Source: Akkermansiaceae bacterium
GTDB taxonomy: Bacteria; Verrucomicrobiota; Verrucomicrobiia; Verrucomicrobiales; DEV007
DNA length: 64,000 nucleotides
Assembly (NCBI GenBank): GCA_024233085.1
Contig: JACKQC010000016.1
Span: forward strand, 1-64,000
Reading direction: 5' to 3'
Under the pieces are notes generated by a model, which searched no databases, was not told the DNA's origin, and saw nothing but the letters and a program-made list of their open reading frames with translations. How positions within the stretch are numbered: position 1 is the first letter of the stretch; the number at the start of each line of letters is the position of its first letter. Below, piece by piece: positions 34,624-43,640 of this stretch. The position numbers and the translations under genes were made by a program.

Positions 34624-36059
34624 GGCTGCGCGCATTCGCCCGCCTGTTCGGCGCGATCGCCGTGATTGGCGGAGCCGTCGCACCCGAAGCATGGGCCGCC
34701 GACCCGAAGCCGAACGTCATCCTGATCCTCGCCGACGACCTCGGTTGGACCGATCTGGGCTGCCAGGGGAGCGACCTTTATCGCACGCCGCACATCGACC
34801 GGCTCGCGAGGGAGGGGATGCGCTTCACCCAGGCCTACTCGGCCTGCACGGTCTGTTCGCCCACCCGGGCCAGCCTCATGACCGGGAAATACCCGGCGCG
34901 GCTCCACATCACCGACTGGATTCCCGGCCGCCCGCCGGCGAATCCGAAGCTGTTGGTGCCGGATTTCACCAAGCACCTTCCCCTCGAAGAGGTCACGCTC
35001 GGGGACGCCTTTCACGCCGCCGGTTACGCGACCGCCAGCATCGGCAAGTGGCACCTCGGCGACGAGCCCTTCCATCCCGACAGGAACGGTTTCGATCTCA
35101 ATATCGCGGGCACCCACGCCGGCTCACCGCTGAGCGGATATTTCGCCCCATGGAAGATTCCCACCCTGACCGAGGGCGCGGACGGCGAATACCTGACCGA
35201 CCGGATGGGAGCCGAGGCGGTGAAATTCATCGAGGCCAACGCGGAGCGGCCCTTTTTTCTCTACTGGCCGCACTTCGCCGTTCACACGCCGATCCAAGGC
35301 AAGAAAGAGATCGCCGCCCGCTACGAGCCCCTGGTCAAACCCGGCGGCCGTCACCAGAACACCACCTACGCCGCCATGATCGAGAGCCTCGACGAGGCCG
35401 TCGGCGCGCTGCTCGACGCGCTCGACCGGCTGAAGCTCGCCGACCGCACCTTGGTCGTGTTTCATTCCGACAACGGCGGCCATCTCCCGACCACCTCGAA
35501 CGCTCCGCTCCGCGTGGGCAAAGGCTCGTGCTACGAGGGCGGCACGCGCGTCCCGCTCATCGTCCGCTGGCCCGGCGTCACCGAAGCCGGAAGCGTCTGC
35601 AACGTCCCGGTCATCACGCCCGACCTGTTTCCCACCTTGCTCGCCATGGCCAGCCTCCCACAATCGAACGAGGAATCTCTCGACGGCCTCAGCCTGGAGC
35701 CCCTGCTCCGCCAAACCGGCAAACTGGACCGCGACGCGCTCTTCTGGCACTACCCCCATTACCAGCTCTATCAGCAGGGCGGCACGACGCCCTACAGCGC
35801 CATCCGGGAGGGCGATTTCAAGCTGATCGAGTTTCTAGACGATCGTCCGCTCGAGCTTTACGATCTCGCCGCCGACATCGGCGAGGCGCACAATCTCGCC
35901 GCCGTCCGGCCCGATTTGGCCACGCGCCTGCAACAGCGTCTGCGCGACTGGCGAATCTCGGTCGGCGCCCAGATGCCGACCCCGAATCCCGATTACGACC
36001 CGACCAAATCCGAGCACCTTCCGACGAAGAAACCGAAGAACCCCAAAGCCCCAAAATGA
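34620..36059 (+). CDS. Exported formylglycine-dependent sulfatase
   Basis: 479-residue arylsulfatase-family enzyme with a signal peptide (LFGAIAVIGGAVAPEAWAA). The metal-binding start PNVILILADDLGWTDLGC has Asp39 and Asp40. The formylglycine motif CSPTRASLMTG has Cys79. IGKWHLG and VVFHSDNGG complete the active site. It should remove sulfate esters from a glycan outside the cytoplasm and needs a formylglycine-generating enzyme encoded elsewhere. ATGA overlaps at both ends place it between two sialidase-family genes, so the three proteins are made in a fixed ratio and probably act on one sulfated, acidic-sugar glycan. Confidence 0.9.
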   Translation: MRLRAFARLFGAIAVIGGAVAPEAWAADPKPNVILILADDLGWTDLGCQGSDLYRTPHIDRLAREGMRFTQAYSACTVCSPTRASLMTGKYPARLHITDWIPGRPPANPKLLVPDFTKHLPLEEVTLGDAFHAAGYATASIGKWHLGDEPFHPDRNGFDLNIAGTHAGSPLSGYFAPWKIPTLTEGADGEYLTDRMGAEAVKFIEANAERPFFLYWPHFAVHTPIQGKKEIAARYEPLVKPGGRHQNTTYAAMIESLDEAVGALLDALDRLKLADRTLVVFHSDNGGHLPTTSNAPLRVGKGSCYEGGTRVPLIVRWPGVTEAGSVCNVPVITPDLFPTLLAMASLPQSNEESLDGLSLEPLLRQTGKLDRDALFWHYPHYQLYQQGGTTPYSAIREGDFKLIEFLDDRPLELYDLAADIGEAHNLAAVRPDLATRLQQRLRDWRISVGAQMPTPNPDYDPTKSEHLPTKKPKNPKAPK

Positions 36060-37219
36060 AACGCCTTTTCCTACCCCTCCTCCTCACCGCCCTGTTGCTC
36101 GCCCCCGCGCAAGCCGCGCCATCTCTCGAAAAGATCGATCTCTTCGAGGGCGGCGGCGACTACTCCCTCTATCGCATTCCCGGCATCGTGGTGACGACCA
36201 AGGGCACCGTGCTGGCCTACTGCGAGGCGCGGAAAAACAGCGGCGCCGACTGGGGAGAGATCGAGGTGCACCTGCGACGGAGCGCCGATGGCGGAAAGAC
36301 CTGGGAACCGGCCCGCCAGATCGCGCATTTTGGCGAGCGCATGTCCGTGGCGCTGATCAAGAAAGGATCCAAGGCCGAAGAGCAGACCGTCAACAACCCC
36401 GTCGCCATCGTCGATCGTCAGACGGGCACGGTGCATTTTCTCTACTGCCTCAACTACGCCCGCTGCTTCTACATGCGCAGCGAGGACGACGGCCTTACGT
36501 TTTCGAAGCCGGTGGAAATCACCGAGTCCTTCATGCCCTTCCGGCCCGAATGCCCATGGACCGTGCTGGCCACCGGCCCCGGCCATGGCATCCAGATCGC
36601 GAGCGGCCGGCTGGTCGTCCCAGTGTGGCTGGCCTACGGCAAGAACGGCGATCATCATCCCTCGATGACCGCCACCATCTTCAGCGACGATCATGGCGAG
36701 ACCTGGAAGGCCGGCGACATTGCCGTGCCGAACAAGGGTGACTTTGCGGATCCGAACGAGACCGCCGTCGCCGAGTTGTCCGACGGCCGGGTGATGCTGA
36801 ACAGCCGCAGCGTTTCGAAGGCCAGCCGCCGCCTCGTCACCCTCAGCCCCGACGGCGCGACGGACTGGTCCGTGCCGCGCTTCGACGACGCGCTGTGGGA
36901 GCCGATCTGCATGGGGAGCCTTCTTTCCCTTCCCAACCAACCGGGCATGCTGGCGTTTTCCAATCCCCACAGCCTGAAACGAGACGCCTCCGGCAACGAG
37001 GTCCCCGGCGGCCGCGGCGCCCGCGAAAACGTGTCCATCAAACTCAGCAAAGACGACGGCGCGACCTGGACGGCCAATCGGACCCTCGAAAAGGGTCCCA
37101 GCGCCTACTCCGATCTCGCCGTCCTGCCCGACGGGACCCTGCTCTGCTTCTACGAACGCGGCAAAAAGCTCACCGTCGCCCGGTTCAACCTCGACTGGGT
37201 CACCGAGCCCACCGACTGA
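36056..37219 (+). CDS. Exported sialidase-family glycoside hydrolase
   Basis: 387 residues, paralog of the sialidase-like protein at 33403. Signal peptide MKRLFLPLLLTALLLAPAQA. Here the RIP motif is intact (YRIPGIVVTTKGTVLAYCEAR, Arg40). Asp boxes SADGGKTW, SEDDGLTF, SDDHGETW and SKDDGATW follow, with AYSDLAVLPDG carrying the likely nucleophile Tyr. Third gene of the coupled operon (ATGA overlap with the sulfatase stop). Predicted retaining exo-sialidase or related glycosidase acting outside the cytoplasm; the exact sugar is unproven. Confidence 0.85.
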   Translation: MKRLFLPLLLTALLLAPAQAAPSLEKIDLFEGGGDYSLYRIPGIVVTTKGTVLAYCEARKNSGADWGEIEVHLRRSADGGKTWEPARQIAHFGERMSVALIKKGSKAEEQTVNNPVAIVDRQTGTVHFLYCLNYARCFYMRSEDDGLTFSKPVEITESFMPFRPECPWTVLATGPGHGIQIASGRLVVPVWLAYGKNGDHHPSMTATIFSDDHGETWKAGDIAVPNKGDFADPNETAVAELSDGRVMLNSRSVSKASRRLVTLSPDGATDWSVPRFDDALWEPICMGSLLSLPNQPGMLAFSNPHSLKRDASGNEVPGGRGARENVSIKLSKDDGATWTANRTLEKGPSAYSDLAVLPDGTLLCFYERGKKLTVARFNLDWVTEPTD

Positions 37220-37307
37220 CCGCCGCTTCGCCGCGACCTCTCGAGGGATTCCGCGGAAGTTGATTGCCCGTCGAGCCTGCGCGAAGTTCCCGGCCGACGC
37301 CGCCATC

Positions 37308-38315
37308 ATGTCCGACGCCAAATTCCACCTCCCCATCCGCCCGCGCCGCAACCGGAAATCGCCCGCCATCCGCGGTCTGGTTCGCGAGACCGTGCTGACG
37401 CCGGCCGATCTGATCTACCCGCTGTTCCTGCACGAGGACGACCGCGACGACGCCATCGCGTCGATGCCGGGCTGCCAGCGCTTCGGCCTTGAGGGATTGG
37501 TGCGCGAGGTCGGCGAAGCCTCGGCCGCCGGCGTGAGGGCCGTGGTCTTGTTTCCCAAGATCGAGGAATCCCTGAAAACGCCCGGCGCGGAGGAATGCCA
37601 CAATCCCGACGGGCTCATCCCCCGGGCGATCCGCGCGATCAAAAGCGCCCATCCCGAGGTCGCCGTCATCACCGACGTGGCGCTCGATCCCTACAACGCG
37701 GACGGGCACGACGGGCTGGTGGTGAAGGACGAAAAGGCAGGCGATCTCCGCATTCTCAACGACGAAACCGTGGCCGTGCTCTGTCGCCAGGCCCTGTGCC
37801 ACGCCGAGGCGGGCGCGGATGTCGTGTCCCCGAGCGACATGATGGACGGCCGCGTCGGCGCGATTCGCGAGGCGCTCGACGAGGGGGATTTCGAGGACGT
37901 TTCCATTCTCAGCTACACGGCGAAATACGCCTCGGCCTACTACGGCCCCTTTCGCGGCGCGCTCGACTCGGCGCCAAAGGCCGGCGACAAAAAGACCTAC
38001 CAGATGGACCCCGCCAACTGGCGCGAGGCCCTGCGCGAGGCCGAACTCGACGTCGCCGAGGGCGCCGACATGCTGATGGTCAAGCCGGCCGGTCCCTACC
38101 TCGACGTCATCCGCGCCCTGCGCGAGGAGATCGACCTGCCGCTCGCGGCCTACCAGGTCAGCGGCGAGTATCTCATGATCAAATCCGCGGCGGCGGCGGG
38201 CTGGCTCGACGAGGAAAAGGTGATCCTCGAGTCCCTGCTCGGCATCAAGCGCGCCGGGGCCGACATGATCCTGACCTACTTCGCCAAAGAGGCGGCCTCC
38301 CGGCTTTGCCGCTGA
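37308..38315 (+). CDS. hemB: Delta-aminolevulinic acid dehydratase (porphobilinogen synthase)
   Basis: 335-residue cytoplasmic enzyme condensing two 5-aminolevulinates into porphobilinogen for tetrapyrrole synthesis. Schiff-base lysines are Lys206 (SYTAKYASAYYGPFR) and Lys259 (LMVKPAGPYLDV). The metal region DVALDPYNADGHDGLV is the Asp-containing, magnesium-type variant rather than the cysteine-rich zinc type. VSPSDMMDGRVGAIR is also conserved. ATG 37308 matches the family N terminus. The gene ends 8 nt from the convergent PQQ-propeller stop, so the two transcripts must overlap. Confidence 0.95.
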   Translation: MSDAKFHLPIRPRRNRKSPAIRGLVRETVLTPADLIYPLFLHEDDRDDAIASMPGCQRFGLEGLVREVGEASAAGVRAVVLFPKIEESLKTPGAEECHNPDGLIPRAIRAIKSAHPEVAVITDVALDPYNADGHDGLVVKDEKAGDLRILNDETVAVLCRQALCHAEAGADVVSPSDMMDGRVGAIREALDEGDFEDVSILSYTAKYASAYYGPFRGALDSAPKAGDKKTYQMDPANWREALREAELDVAEGADMLMVKPAGPYLDVIRALREEIDLPLAAYQVSGEYLMIKSAAAAGWLDEEKVILESLLGIKRAGADMILTYFAKEAASRLCR

Positions 38316-38323
38316 GAAAAAAA

Positions 38324-39556
38324 TCACCGTTCGCCTCCACCGAGGCAATACAGGTGCTTTTCCCCGCGCAGCAGCAGGCAGCCATCGTGCGGCACCGGGG
38401 AGGCGCTGGTCGGCTCGCCCAGCTCGCTCGTCGCGACCACTTCGAAAACGGGCCCCGGTTTGACCACCGTCATCACCCCGTCGTCGGACAGGAAATAGGC
38501 CAGCCCGTTCGCCGAGAGCAGCGAGGCGCTGTGGCCGCCCGGCAGGCGCTCGCGCCAGAGCCGCTCCCCGGTTTTCGCGACGAAACAGCTCGCCTGCCCG
38601 TTGTCCGACACCACGAGAAAATACGGCCCCACCGCCACCGGGCTCGGCACGTAGGAGGCGCCGACCTGCTCGTGCCAGACCACGTGCGTGTCCGTCACGT
38701 TGCCCGTGCCGCCCGGCCGGATCGCCATCATGTGTTTCTCCGGAAATCCGCAGGTCAGGAACAGCAGGTTCTCCTCCGGATTGTAAACCAGCGACGCCAC
38801 GAACTGCTCCGTCGGCCCGTCGAGGATCCAGTGTTGCGCGCCCGTGTCCGGATCGTAGCTGGCGACGCACTTGCTGCCCGAGAGGATCATCTCGTTGCGG
38901 CCGCCGATGGCGCGGATGATCGGCGTGCAATAGCTGCGCGTGTGGTTGGGCCGGTCCGTTTTCCAGATCGGTTTCCCGGTCTCGCGGTTCAGCGCCACAA
39001 GATAGCCGTCGCCGTCGTGGTCGCCGTTGACGATCACCTTGTCCTTCCACAAAACGGGGCTGGAGCAGTAGCCGTGCTTGCTGGAGAAACCTCCCGGGCG
39101 CGCCTCCCAGACCGCGTGGCCGTCGAAGTCGCAGGCCGCCACGAACATCTCCGCCTCGTCGAGAAAGGTCACGTACACCCGCTCGCCGTCCGTCGCGGGC
39201 GTGCCCGAGGCGCGGCTGTTGAGCCGGTGTATGCCCTCGAAGGGCGATTTGAGCACCGTTTTCCGCCAGATCACCGCCCCGTCGGCGCGATTCAGGCACA
39301 GCAGCAGCCGTTCCGCCGTGTCCTCGACCGCCGAGGTGACGAAAATCCTGTCTCCCCACACGATGGGCGACGAATGCCCGATGCCCGGCAGTTCCGTCTT
39401 CCAGCGCGTGTCTTTCTCGACGGAAAATCGCACCGGAAGCGCGGAGTCGTCCACCGAGCCGTCGCCGCGCGGACCGCGCCAGCAGGGCCAGTTCTCCGCC
39501 GCCGACAGCGACGAAGCGGCGAGGACGAGAAAAACGGAAAGAGCGACACGTTTCAT
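38324..39556 (-). CDS. Exported PQQ-like beta-propeller (BamB-like) protein
   Basis: 410 residues with a signal peptide (MKRVALSVFLVLAASSLSA). The WPCWRGPRGDGSV opening and repeats such as LLLCLNRADGAVIWRKTVL, YLVALNRETGKPIWKT and CFVAKTGERLWRERL define an eight-bladed PQQ_2-type propeller. WPCWRGPRGDG is common in planctomycete and verrucomicrobial members. No PQQ-dependent dehydrogenase residues are evident, so it is more likely a scaffold or binding protein than an alcohol dehydrogenase. ATG 39556 places the signal at the N terminus. Confidence 0.85.
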   Translation of the reverse strand: MKRVALSVFLVLAASSLSAAENWPCWRGPRGDGSVDDSALPVRFSVEKDTRWKTELPGIGHSSPIVWGDRIFVTSAVEDTAERLLLCLNRADGAVIWRKTVLKSPFEGIHRLNSRASGTPATDGERVYVTFLDEAEMFVAACDFDGHAVWEARPGGFSSKHGYCSSPVLWKDKVIVNGDHDGDGYLVALNRETGKPIWKTDRPNHTRSYCTPIIRAIGGRNEMILSGSKCVASYDPDTGAQHWILDGPTEQFVASLVYNPEENLLFLTCGFPEKHMMAIRPGGTGNVTDTHVVWHEQVGASYVPSPVAVGPYFLVVSDNGQASCFVAKTGERLWRERLPGGHSASLLSANGLAYFLSDDGVMTVVKPGPVFEVVATSELGEPTSASPVPHDGCLLLRGEKHLYCLGGGER

Positions 39557-39629
39557 GATCGGGAAATCGGGCAAAGGACCGCGAAATGGAGCGAAAAAAC
39601 GGCGAAAGACAAATGCCGCGTTCCGGCCC

Positions 39630-40121
39630 TCAGTCGAAAAGCGCGGCCAGGCTTTCCAGGTAAGTCGCCGCCGCCGCGTCGCCCTCGGCCGGCGCCCAGT
39701 CGGCGAAGACCTTGTCCCGCGCCGCGTCGTAGGGGCCGCGCTTGATTTCCAGGATCACCGTGTCCGGCTCCAGCACCACCAGCCCGTGCCAGAGCCCCGG
39801 CTCGATGTCGATCAGCCCGCCGGTGTCGAGGCGGTGGCGGGACCGCACCGCGCCCTCGTCGCCGAACATCACAAAACCCAGCGCCCCGCGCAGCACCTGC
39901 ACGGTCTCGATCGCCTCGTCCCGCGGGTGCAGATGCGGCCGCACGTAGGTGCCGGGCAGCATGAAATTGAGCATGCGCTGGACGAGGGACTCCGGCCGCC
40001 GATGGATCGGGAAAATGATGCGCCGCCGCGGGCTCGCGTGCGCGGCGTCGAGACCGGCGTCGAAAACCTCGGGAGTCAGTTCGAACACATCGCCGGAAAA
40101 GGCGGGCAGGGCCGTTTTCAT
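39630..40121 (-). CDS. WbuC-family cupin-fold protein
   Basis: 163-residue cytoplasmic cupin. MLNFMLPGTYVRPHLHPR and VQVLRGALGFVMFGDEG form the metal-binding jelly roll, with the His-rich PHLHP typical of WbuC proteins often found in O-antigen or capsule loci. LWHGLVVLEPDTVILEIKRGPY is the second cupin motif. The reaction is unknown; sugar-nucleotide modification is plausible by analogy with the RmlC fold. ATG 40121 chosen over upstream TTG. It stands alone, divergent from the DUF5069 gene across hairpin copy 7. Confidence 0.78.
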   Translation of the reverse strand: MKTALPAFSGDVFELTPEVFDAGLDAAHASPRRRIIFPIHRRPESLVQRMLNFMLPGTYVRPHLHPRDEAIETVQVLRGALGFVMFGDEGAVRSRHRLDTGGLIDIEPGLWHGLVVLEPDTVILEIKRGPYDAARDKVFADWAPAEGDAAAATYLESLAALFD

Positions 40122-40191
40122 CGCCGAACCGTAGGCGGAAGCCGCGCACAAAAAAGAAAAAAACCGTCGCGGCGCCGCGAGAGACCCCGAA

Positions 40192-40236
40192 TCGACTCAA
40201 CAGGGTTGACTCGATGACTCAACCCTGTTGGGTCGG
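40192..40236. repeat. 45-nt hairpin repeat, copy 7 (divergent region)
   Basis: 21-nt arms, GAT loop, 18 of 21 positions identical to a perfect stem and one difference being a G-T pair. It lies between two 5' ends (40121 and 40335), so it is not behind a recognised stop codon. Confidence 0.88.
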
Positions 40237-40334
40237 GGCCGCCGGAAAAAAACTTCCGGGTGAAACCTCGCGCGGTTCACGATACCGTTTCCGCCCCCGC
40301 CAAAAGCATCATCACCACCACCCGACCGACCTCC

Positions 40335-40850
40335 ATGAATCACTACGCCTGGGACACCCGTTTCACCGAGCTTTTCAATCGCTGCCTCGACCGCTACCGC
40401 GCCGGAGACGAGGATTTCACCGGCTACTACGACGCGGACGACCGGGCTTTTCTCGAGTCGATCGGTTACAAACCGAGGGAGTTTTTCGACTTCGTCGAGG
40501 ACCACGCCGACCACGGCGATCCGAGTCTCGGCGCCGCGCTGCTGGTGGCCTCCGTGCGCCGCGACTACCTCGCCGTCGTCATGGGCGGCCGGCGGAGCGA
40601 CCGCGAGGTGCGGCCGGACGAATTGCCGCCGAAGGACGCTGAGATGGACGGCATCCGCTGGCTGCCGCGCATCCTGGTGAAAGCCCGCGCCAAGCTGCGG
40701 GGCGAACTCGATCCGGAAATCATGTACGGCTGCGGCGGCGACCGGGCCTTTCTGCGCGAGCACGACATCGCGCCGGCGGATTTTCTGCGGGCGGTCTGGG
40801 CCGCCGGCGACGACGACGCGAAGGCGCTCGCCTACGTGCGATCGCATTGA
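40335..40850 (+). CDS. DUF5069 domain protein
   Basis: 171-residue cytoplasmic protein. The core WLPRILVKARAKLRGELDPEIMYGCGGDRAFLREHDIAP matches DUF5069, a small family frequent in Verrucomicrobiota with no known activity. The N-terminal MNHYAWDTRFTELFNRCLDRYRAG and DDRAFLESIGYKPREFFDFVEDHADHGDP are also acidic/helical. ATG 40335 begins the conserved region. It lies 19 nt upstream of the TPR gene and is likely co-transcribed with it. Confidence 0.78.
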   Translation: MNHYAWDTRFTELFNRCLDRYRAGDEDFTGYYDADDRAFLESIGYKPREFFDFVEDHADHGDPSLGAALLVASVRRDYLAVVMGGRRSDREVRPDELPPKDAEMDGIRWLPRILVKARAKLRGELDPEIMYGCGGDRAFLREHDIAPADFLRAVWAAGDDDAKALAYVRSH

Positions 40851-40869
40851 ATCGAGGAACCGACGGGTT

Positions 40870-43449
40870 TTGAAACACGCCTTTCCAGCCTCCGTTTGGC
40901 GGCCGTTCGCCGGCGCGGCCACGCTCCTCGCGGCGACGTCGGCGTTTCTCCTCCACGCGGAGGGACTCGATGAAAATCCCGACTACCGCGCGGCGCTCGC
41001 GGCCTTGAAGGACGAGCTGCCCGCCGTGGCGGTATCGAAACTCGGCGCCCTGCTCGCGAGTGCGGACACCGGAGAAACGGCGGCGAAGGACCGCGTCCGG
41101 CTCGAGCTGTTGCTGACCGAAGCGCTCGTTCGCGCCGGGGATTTCCAGAAGGCCGCCGCCGCGGCGGCGAGTCCGGCCATCGCCACCGAACCGGCGGCGC
41201 GTTTCTGGAAAGCGATGGCGGCGGCGCGCTCGGGCCGATACGCCGAAGCGGAGCGATTGCTGGAGCCGCTGGGACGGCTGGAGCGTTTTCCCCTCCGCAA
41301 CGAAGCCGCGCTCAACCGCGCCTCGCTGCTCCGCGCCCTGGGCGAGGCGGAGGCGGCCCTCGCCGAGATCGCCGTCATCAACGACTCGGGGGCGGAAATG
41401 GACATCCGTTCGCGGGCGAATCTCCTCGCCGCGGCCATCGAGATCGATCGGGGAAATCTCGACGCCGCCCGGGACTGGCTGCGCATCGACCGTGTCGGTT
41501 CGCCCATTCAGCAGGGGATGGTCGAGCGCTCCCTGCTGGAGGCCCGGCTGATGCTGAAACAGGGCGACGCCGACGCCGCGGTGGCGCTTTTCGAGGACCT
41601 GGCCTTCGGCGATGACGACGCGACGCCGCCGATCGTTCGCCACCGCGCCCGGGTGGACCTCGCCGAGGCGCTCGCCGAAGCCGGCCGCCGCGAGGAGGCC
41701 ATCGACATGCTCGCCGGCTTCATCGAGCGGGCGCCCTCCTCGCCCCTGATGGAGGCGGCCTTCATCCGGCTCGACAGCCTCGATGCCCTGCGCCGGCCCG
41801 CCGTGCGCGCCGAGGTGGAAAAATGGCGCGCCGACCGCGGCCACGTCGGCCGCCAGGCGCTGGCGCGCTTTTTCGGCGCGGTGTCCCTGCGCCGGTCGGG
41901 CGACCGGAGCGCCGCGCTGGCGGAGTTCGAGGCATTCACGACCGATTTCCCGAATCATTCGCTGGTGCCGGCCGCCGCCCTGGAGCAGGCGGAACTCTTC
42001 GTCCAGACTCTGGAACTCGACCGCGCCGAGGCCATCGTCGCCCAGATTCGCGGGCAAAGCCGCTCGCCCGCCGTGCTGAACTATCTCGACGGCCTCGAGG
42101 CCCGCATGCGCTTTGCCCGCGGCGAATTGGTCGCGGCCGCGGCGAAATTTGTCGAGGCGACCGGCCGACCGCACGAATCGACCGACGCCTTCAACGCCGC
42201 GCTGGGATCGCTCCACGCCGGCGACGCGGAGAATCTCGCGCGATTCGCCACCGAGCTGGAACGGGCGCCCGAGACCGGGCTCGGCGCCGAGCTGACCCTC
42301 GAGCGCGGCCTTTATTTCGCGGCCCACGACGAGGCGAAGGCCTTCCAGCCGCTGGAGCAGTTCGTGCAGGCGATGGGCGGCCAGCATCCGCGCGCGGCCG
42401 AGGGAGAGCTGACCCTCGCCGAGCTGTTCCTCAGCCAGGTGCCGCCCCAGACCGCCGCCGCGCGGGAAATGCTCGACTCCGCCCGGGCCCGCGAGCTTCC
42501 CTTGCCCGACCTCGAGCGCCTCGACTACACCGCCATCTGGACGGAGGTGACCGCCGGCGACATCGCCGCGCTGATCGAGCGCGCCGGACGCTTTCTCGAC
42601 GAGTGGCCCCAGTCCGCCCGCCGGCCCAGCGTGCTGATGGTGCTGGGCGAGGCCCATTTCCGCGGCGGCGACTACCCCGGCGCCATCCTCGTTTTCCAGC
42701 GCCTCGCCGCCGAATCGCCCGGGTCGCCCTTCGCCGAACCGGCCCGCTTTTTCGCCGGAAAAGCCGCCAGCCTGACCCAATCGCCCGAAAACCGCGCCCT
42801 GGCCCTGGAAATCTGGGAAGAAATCGCCCGGTCCGGCGGCGCGCTCGCCTCCGCCGCCCGGCACGAGCAGGGATTGCTCAAACTGGCGCGGGACGATCTC
42901 GACGGCGCCATCGAGACCTTCGACGCCCTGCTGGCCATGCCGGCGGGCGCGTTGGCGGTGGATCGCCGGCTGGCCGTGCTGTGCGACCTGGGACAGGCCT
43001 GGTTCATGAAAGCCTCCGCCTCCCCCGCGACGCCCCACGCCGAAACGGGCGACGCCTCCGAGCCGCTGCGCTCGGCCATCGCCGCCTTCGAGACCGTCGA
43101 AAAAGACCCCGAAGCCTCGCGCGCATGGCGGTTCCAGGCCGCCGTGCGCCACGGGAAATGTCTCGAACTCCTCGGCGAAAAGGCGTCCGCGCTCGAAGTT
43201 TACTACGATGTCGTCCGCTCCGGCCGTCCCACCGCGCCCCTGGCCAGCATCCCGGTGGCGGAGTTCGACTGGTATTTTCGCGCCGGCATCGCCGCGGTGG
43301 AACTCCTCCGAAGCCAGGAAAACTGGCGGGGCGCCGTTCGCATCGCCGAACAGCTCGCCCGGGCCGGCGGCTCCCGCGCCGCCGAGGCCGCCCGCATCGC
43401 CGAGAACCTGCGGTTGCGGCACTTTCTGTGGGACGAACCGGAAGGCTGA
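40870..43449 (+). CDS. Large exported TPR-repeat protein
   Basis: 859 residues, alanine-rich and helical throughout. The N terminus (FAGAATLLAATSAFLLHAEG) looks like a signal peptide. Multiple degenerate TPR units are visible, e.g. AARFWKAMAAARSGRYAEAERLLEPL, SVLMVLGEAHFRGGDYPGAILVFQRLA and VRHGKCLELLGEKASALEVYYDV. It resembles the YbgF/BamD-like 'tetratricopeptide repeat protein' class of PVC bacteria; a periplasmic scaffold is likely. The start codon is TTG 40870, 19 nt after the DUF5069 stop. Confidence 0.82.
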   Translation: MKHAFPASVWRPFAGAATLLAATSAFLLHAEGLDENPDYRAALAALKDELPAVAVSKLGALLASADTGETAAKDRVRLELLLTEALVRAGDFQKAAAAAASPAIATEPAARFWKAMAAARSGRYAEAERLLEPLGRLERFPLRNEAALNRASLLRALGEAEAALAEIAVINDSGAEMDIRSRANLLAAAIEIDRGNLDAARDWLRIDRVGSPIQQGMVERSLLEARLMLKQGDADAAVALFEDLAFGDDDATPPIVRHRARVDLAEALAEAGRREEAIDMLAGFIERAPSSPLMEAAFIRLDSLDALRRPAVRAEVEKWRADRGHVGRQALARFFGAVSLRRSGDRSAALAEFEAFTTDFPNHSLVPAAALEQAELFVQTLELDRAEAIVAQIRGQSRSPAVLNYLDGLEARMRFARGELVAAAAKFVEATGRPHESTDAFNAALGSLHAGDAENLARFATELERAPETGLGAELTLERGLYFAAHDEAKAFQPLEQFVQAMGGQHPRAAEGELTLAELFLSQVPPQTAAAREMLDSARARELPLPDLERLDYTAIWTEVTAGDIAALIERAGRFLDEWPQSARRPSVLMVLGEAHFRGGDYPGAILVFQRLAAESPGSPFAEPARFFAGKAASLTQSPENRALALEIWEEIARSGGALASAARHEQGLLKLARDDLDGAIETFDALLAMPAGALAVDRRLAVLCDLGQAWFMKASASPATPHAETGDASEPLRSAIAAFETVEKDPEASRAWRFQAAVRHGKCLELLGEKASALEVYYDVVRSGRPTAPLASIPVAEFDWYFRAGIAAVELLRSQENWRGAVRIAEQLARAGGSRAAEAARIAENLRLRHFLWDEPEG

Positions 43450-43557
43450 ACCGCCCTCCAGAAGCCTGACCCGCCCGTCGCCCGGCCGGAAACCCCGGAG
43501 AAACGGGCGCGAATCGACCTGTCCGCGGATTTTTTCAAAATTTGTTCAAAAAAACAG

Positions 43558-43585
43558 TTGCGCCCGGATCGATGAACGTTATTAT
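43558..43585 (+). promoter_or_regulatory. Promoter of the secreted HhH gene
   Basis: TTGCGC (43558-43563), 16-nt spacer, TATTAT (43580-43585). Spacer length and the TTG start match the divergent promoter pair near 11.8 kb. It lies about 55 nt before the ATG at 43641, in an AT-rich patch, and its -10 is covered by a palindrome. Confidence 0.5.
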
Positions 43586-43604
43586 GAACAGTGTTCTGAA
43601 TAAC
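43578..43604. promoter_or_regulatory. 27-bp palindromic operator overlapping the -10 box
   Basis: Two 13-nt half sites around a central G at 43591, 11 of 13 positions symmetric: GTTATT at the left edge, AATAAC at the right edge and GAACA-G-TGTTC in the centre. Overlap with TATTAT and the expected transcript start suggests a repressor site. The family of the regulator is unknown. Confidence 0.55.
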
Positions 43605-43640
43605 CTATCATCCAAAATCACACCCGACTCGCACAAAACC

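Noticed and set aside
43578..43604. LexA/SOS box
   Set aside because: The central GAACA-G-TGTTC has the wrong spacing and half-site order for the LexA boxes I know, and the gene is not an SOS-type gene.
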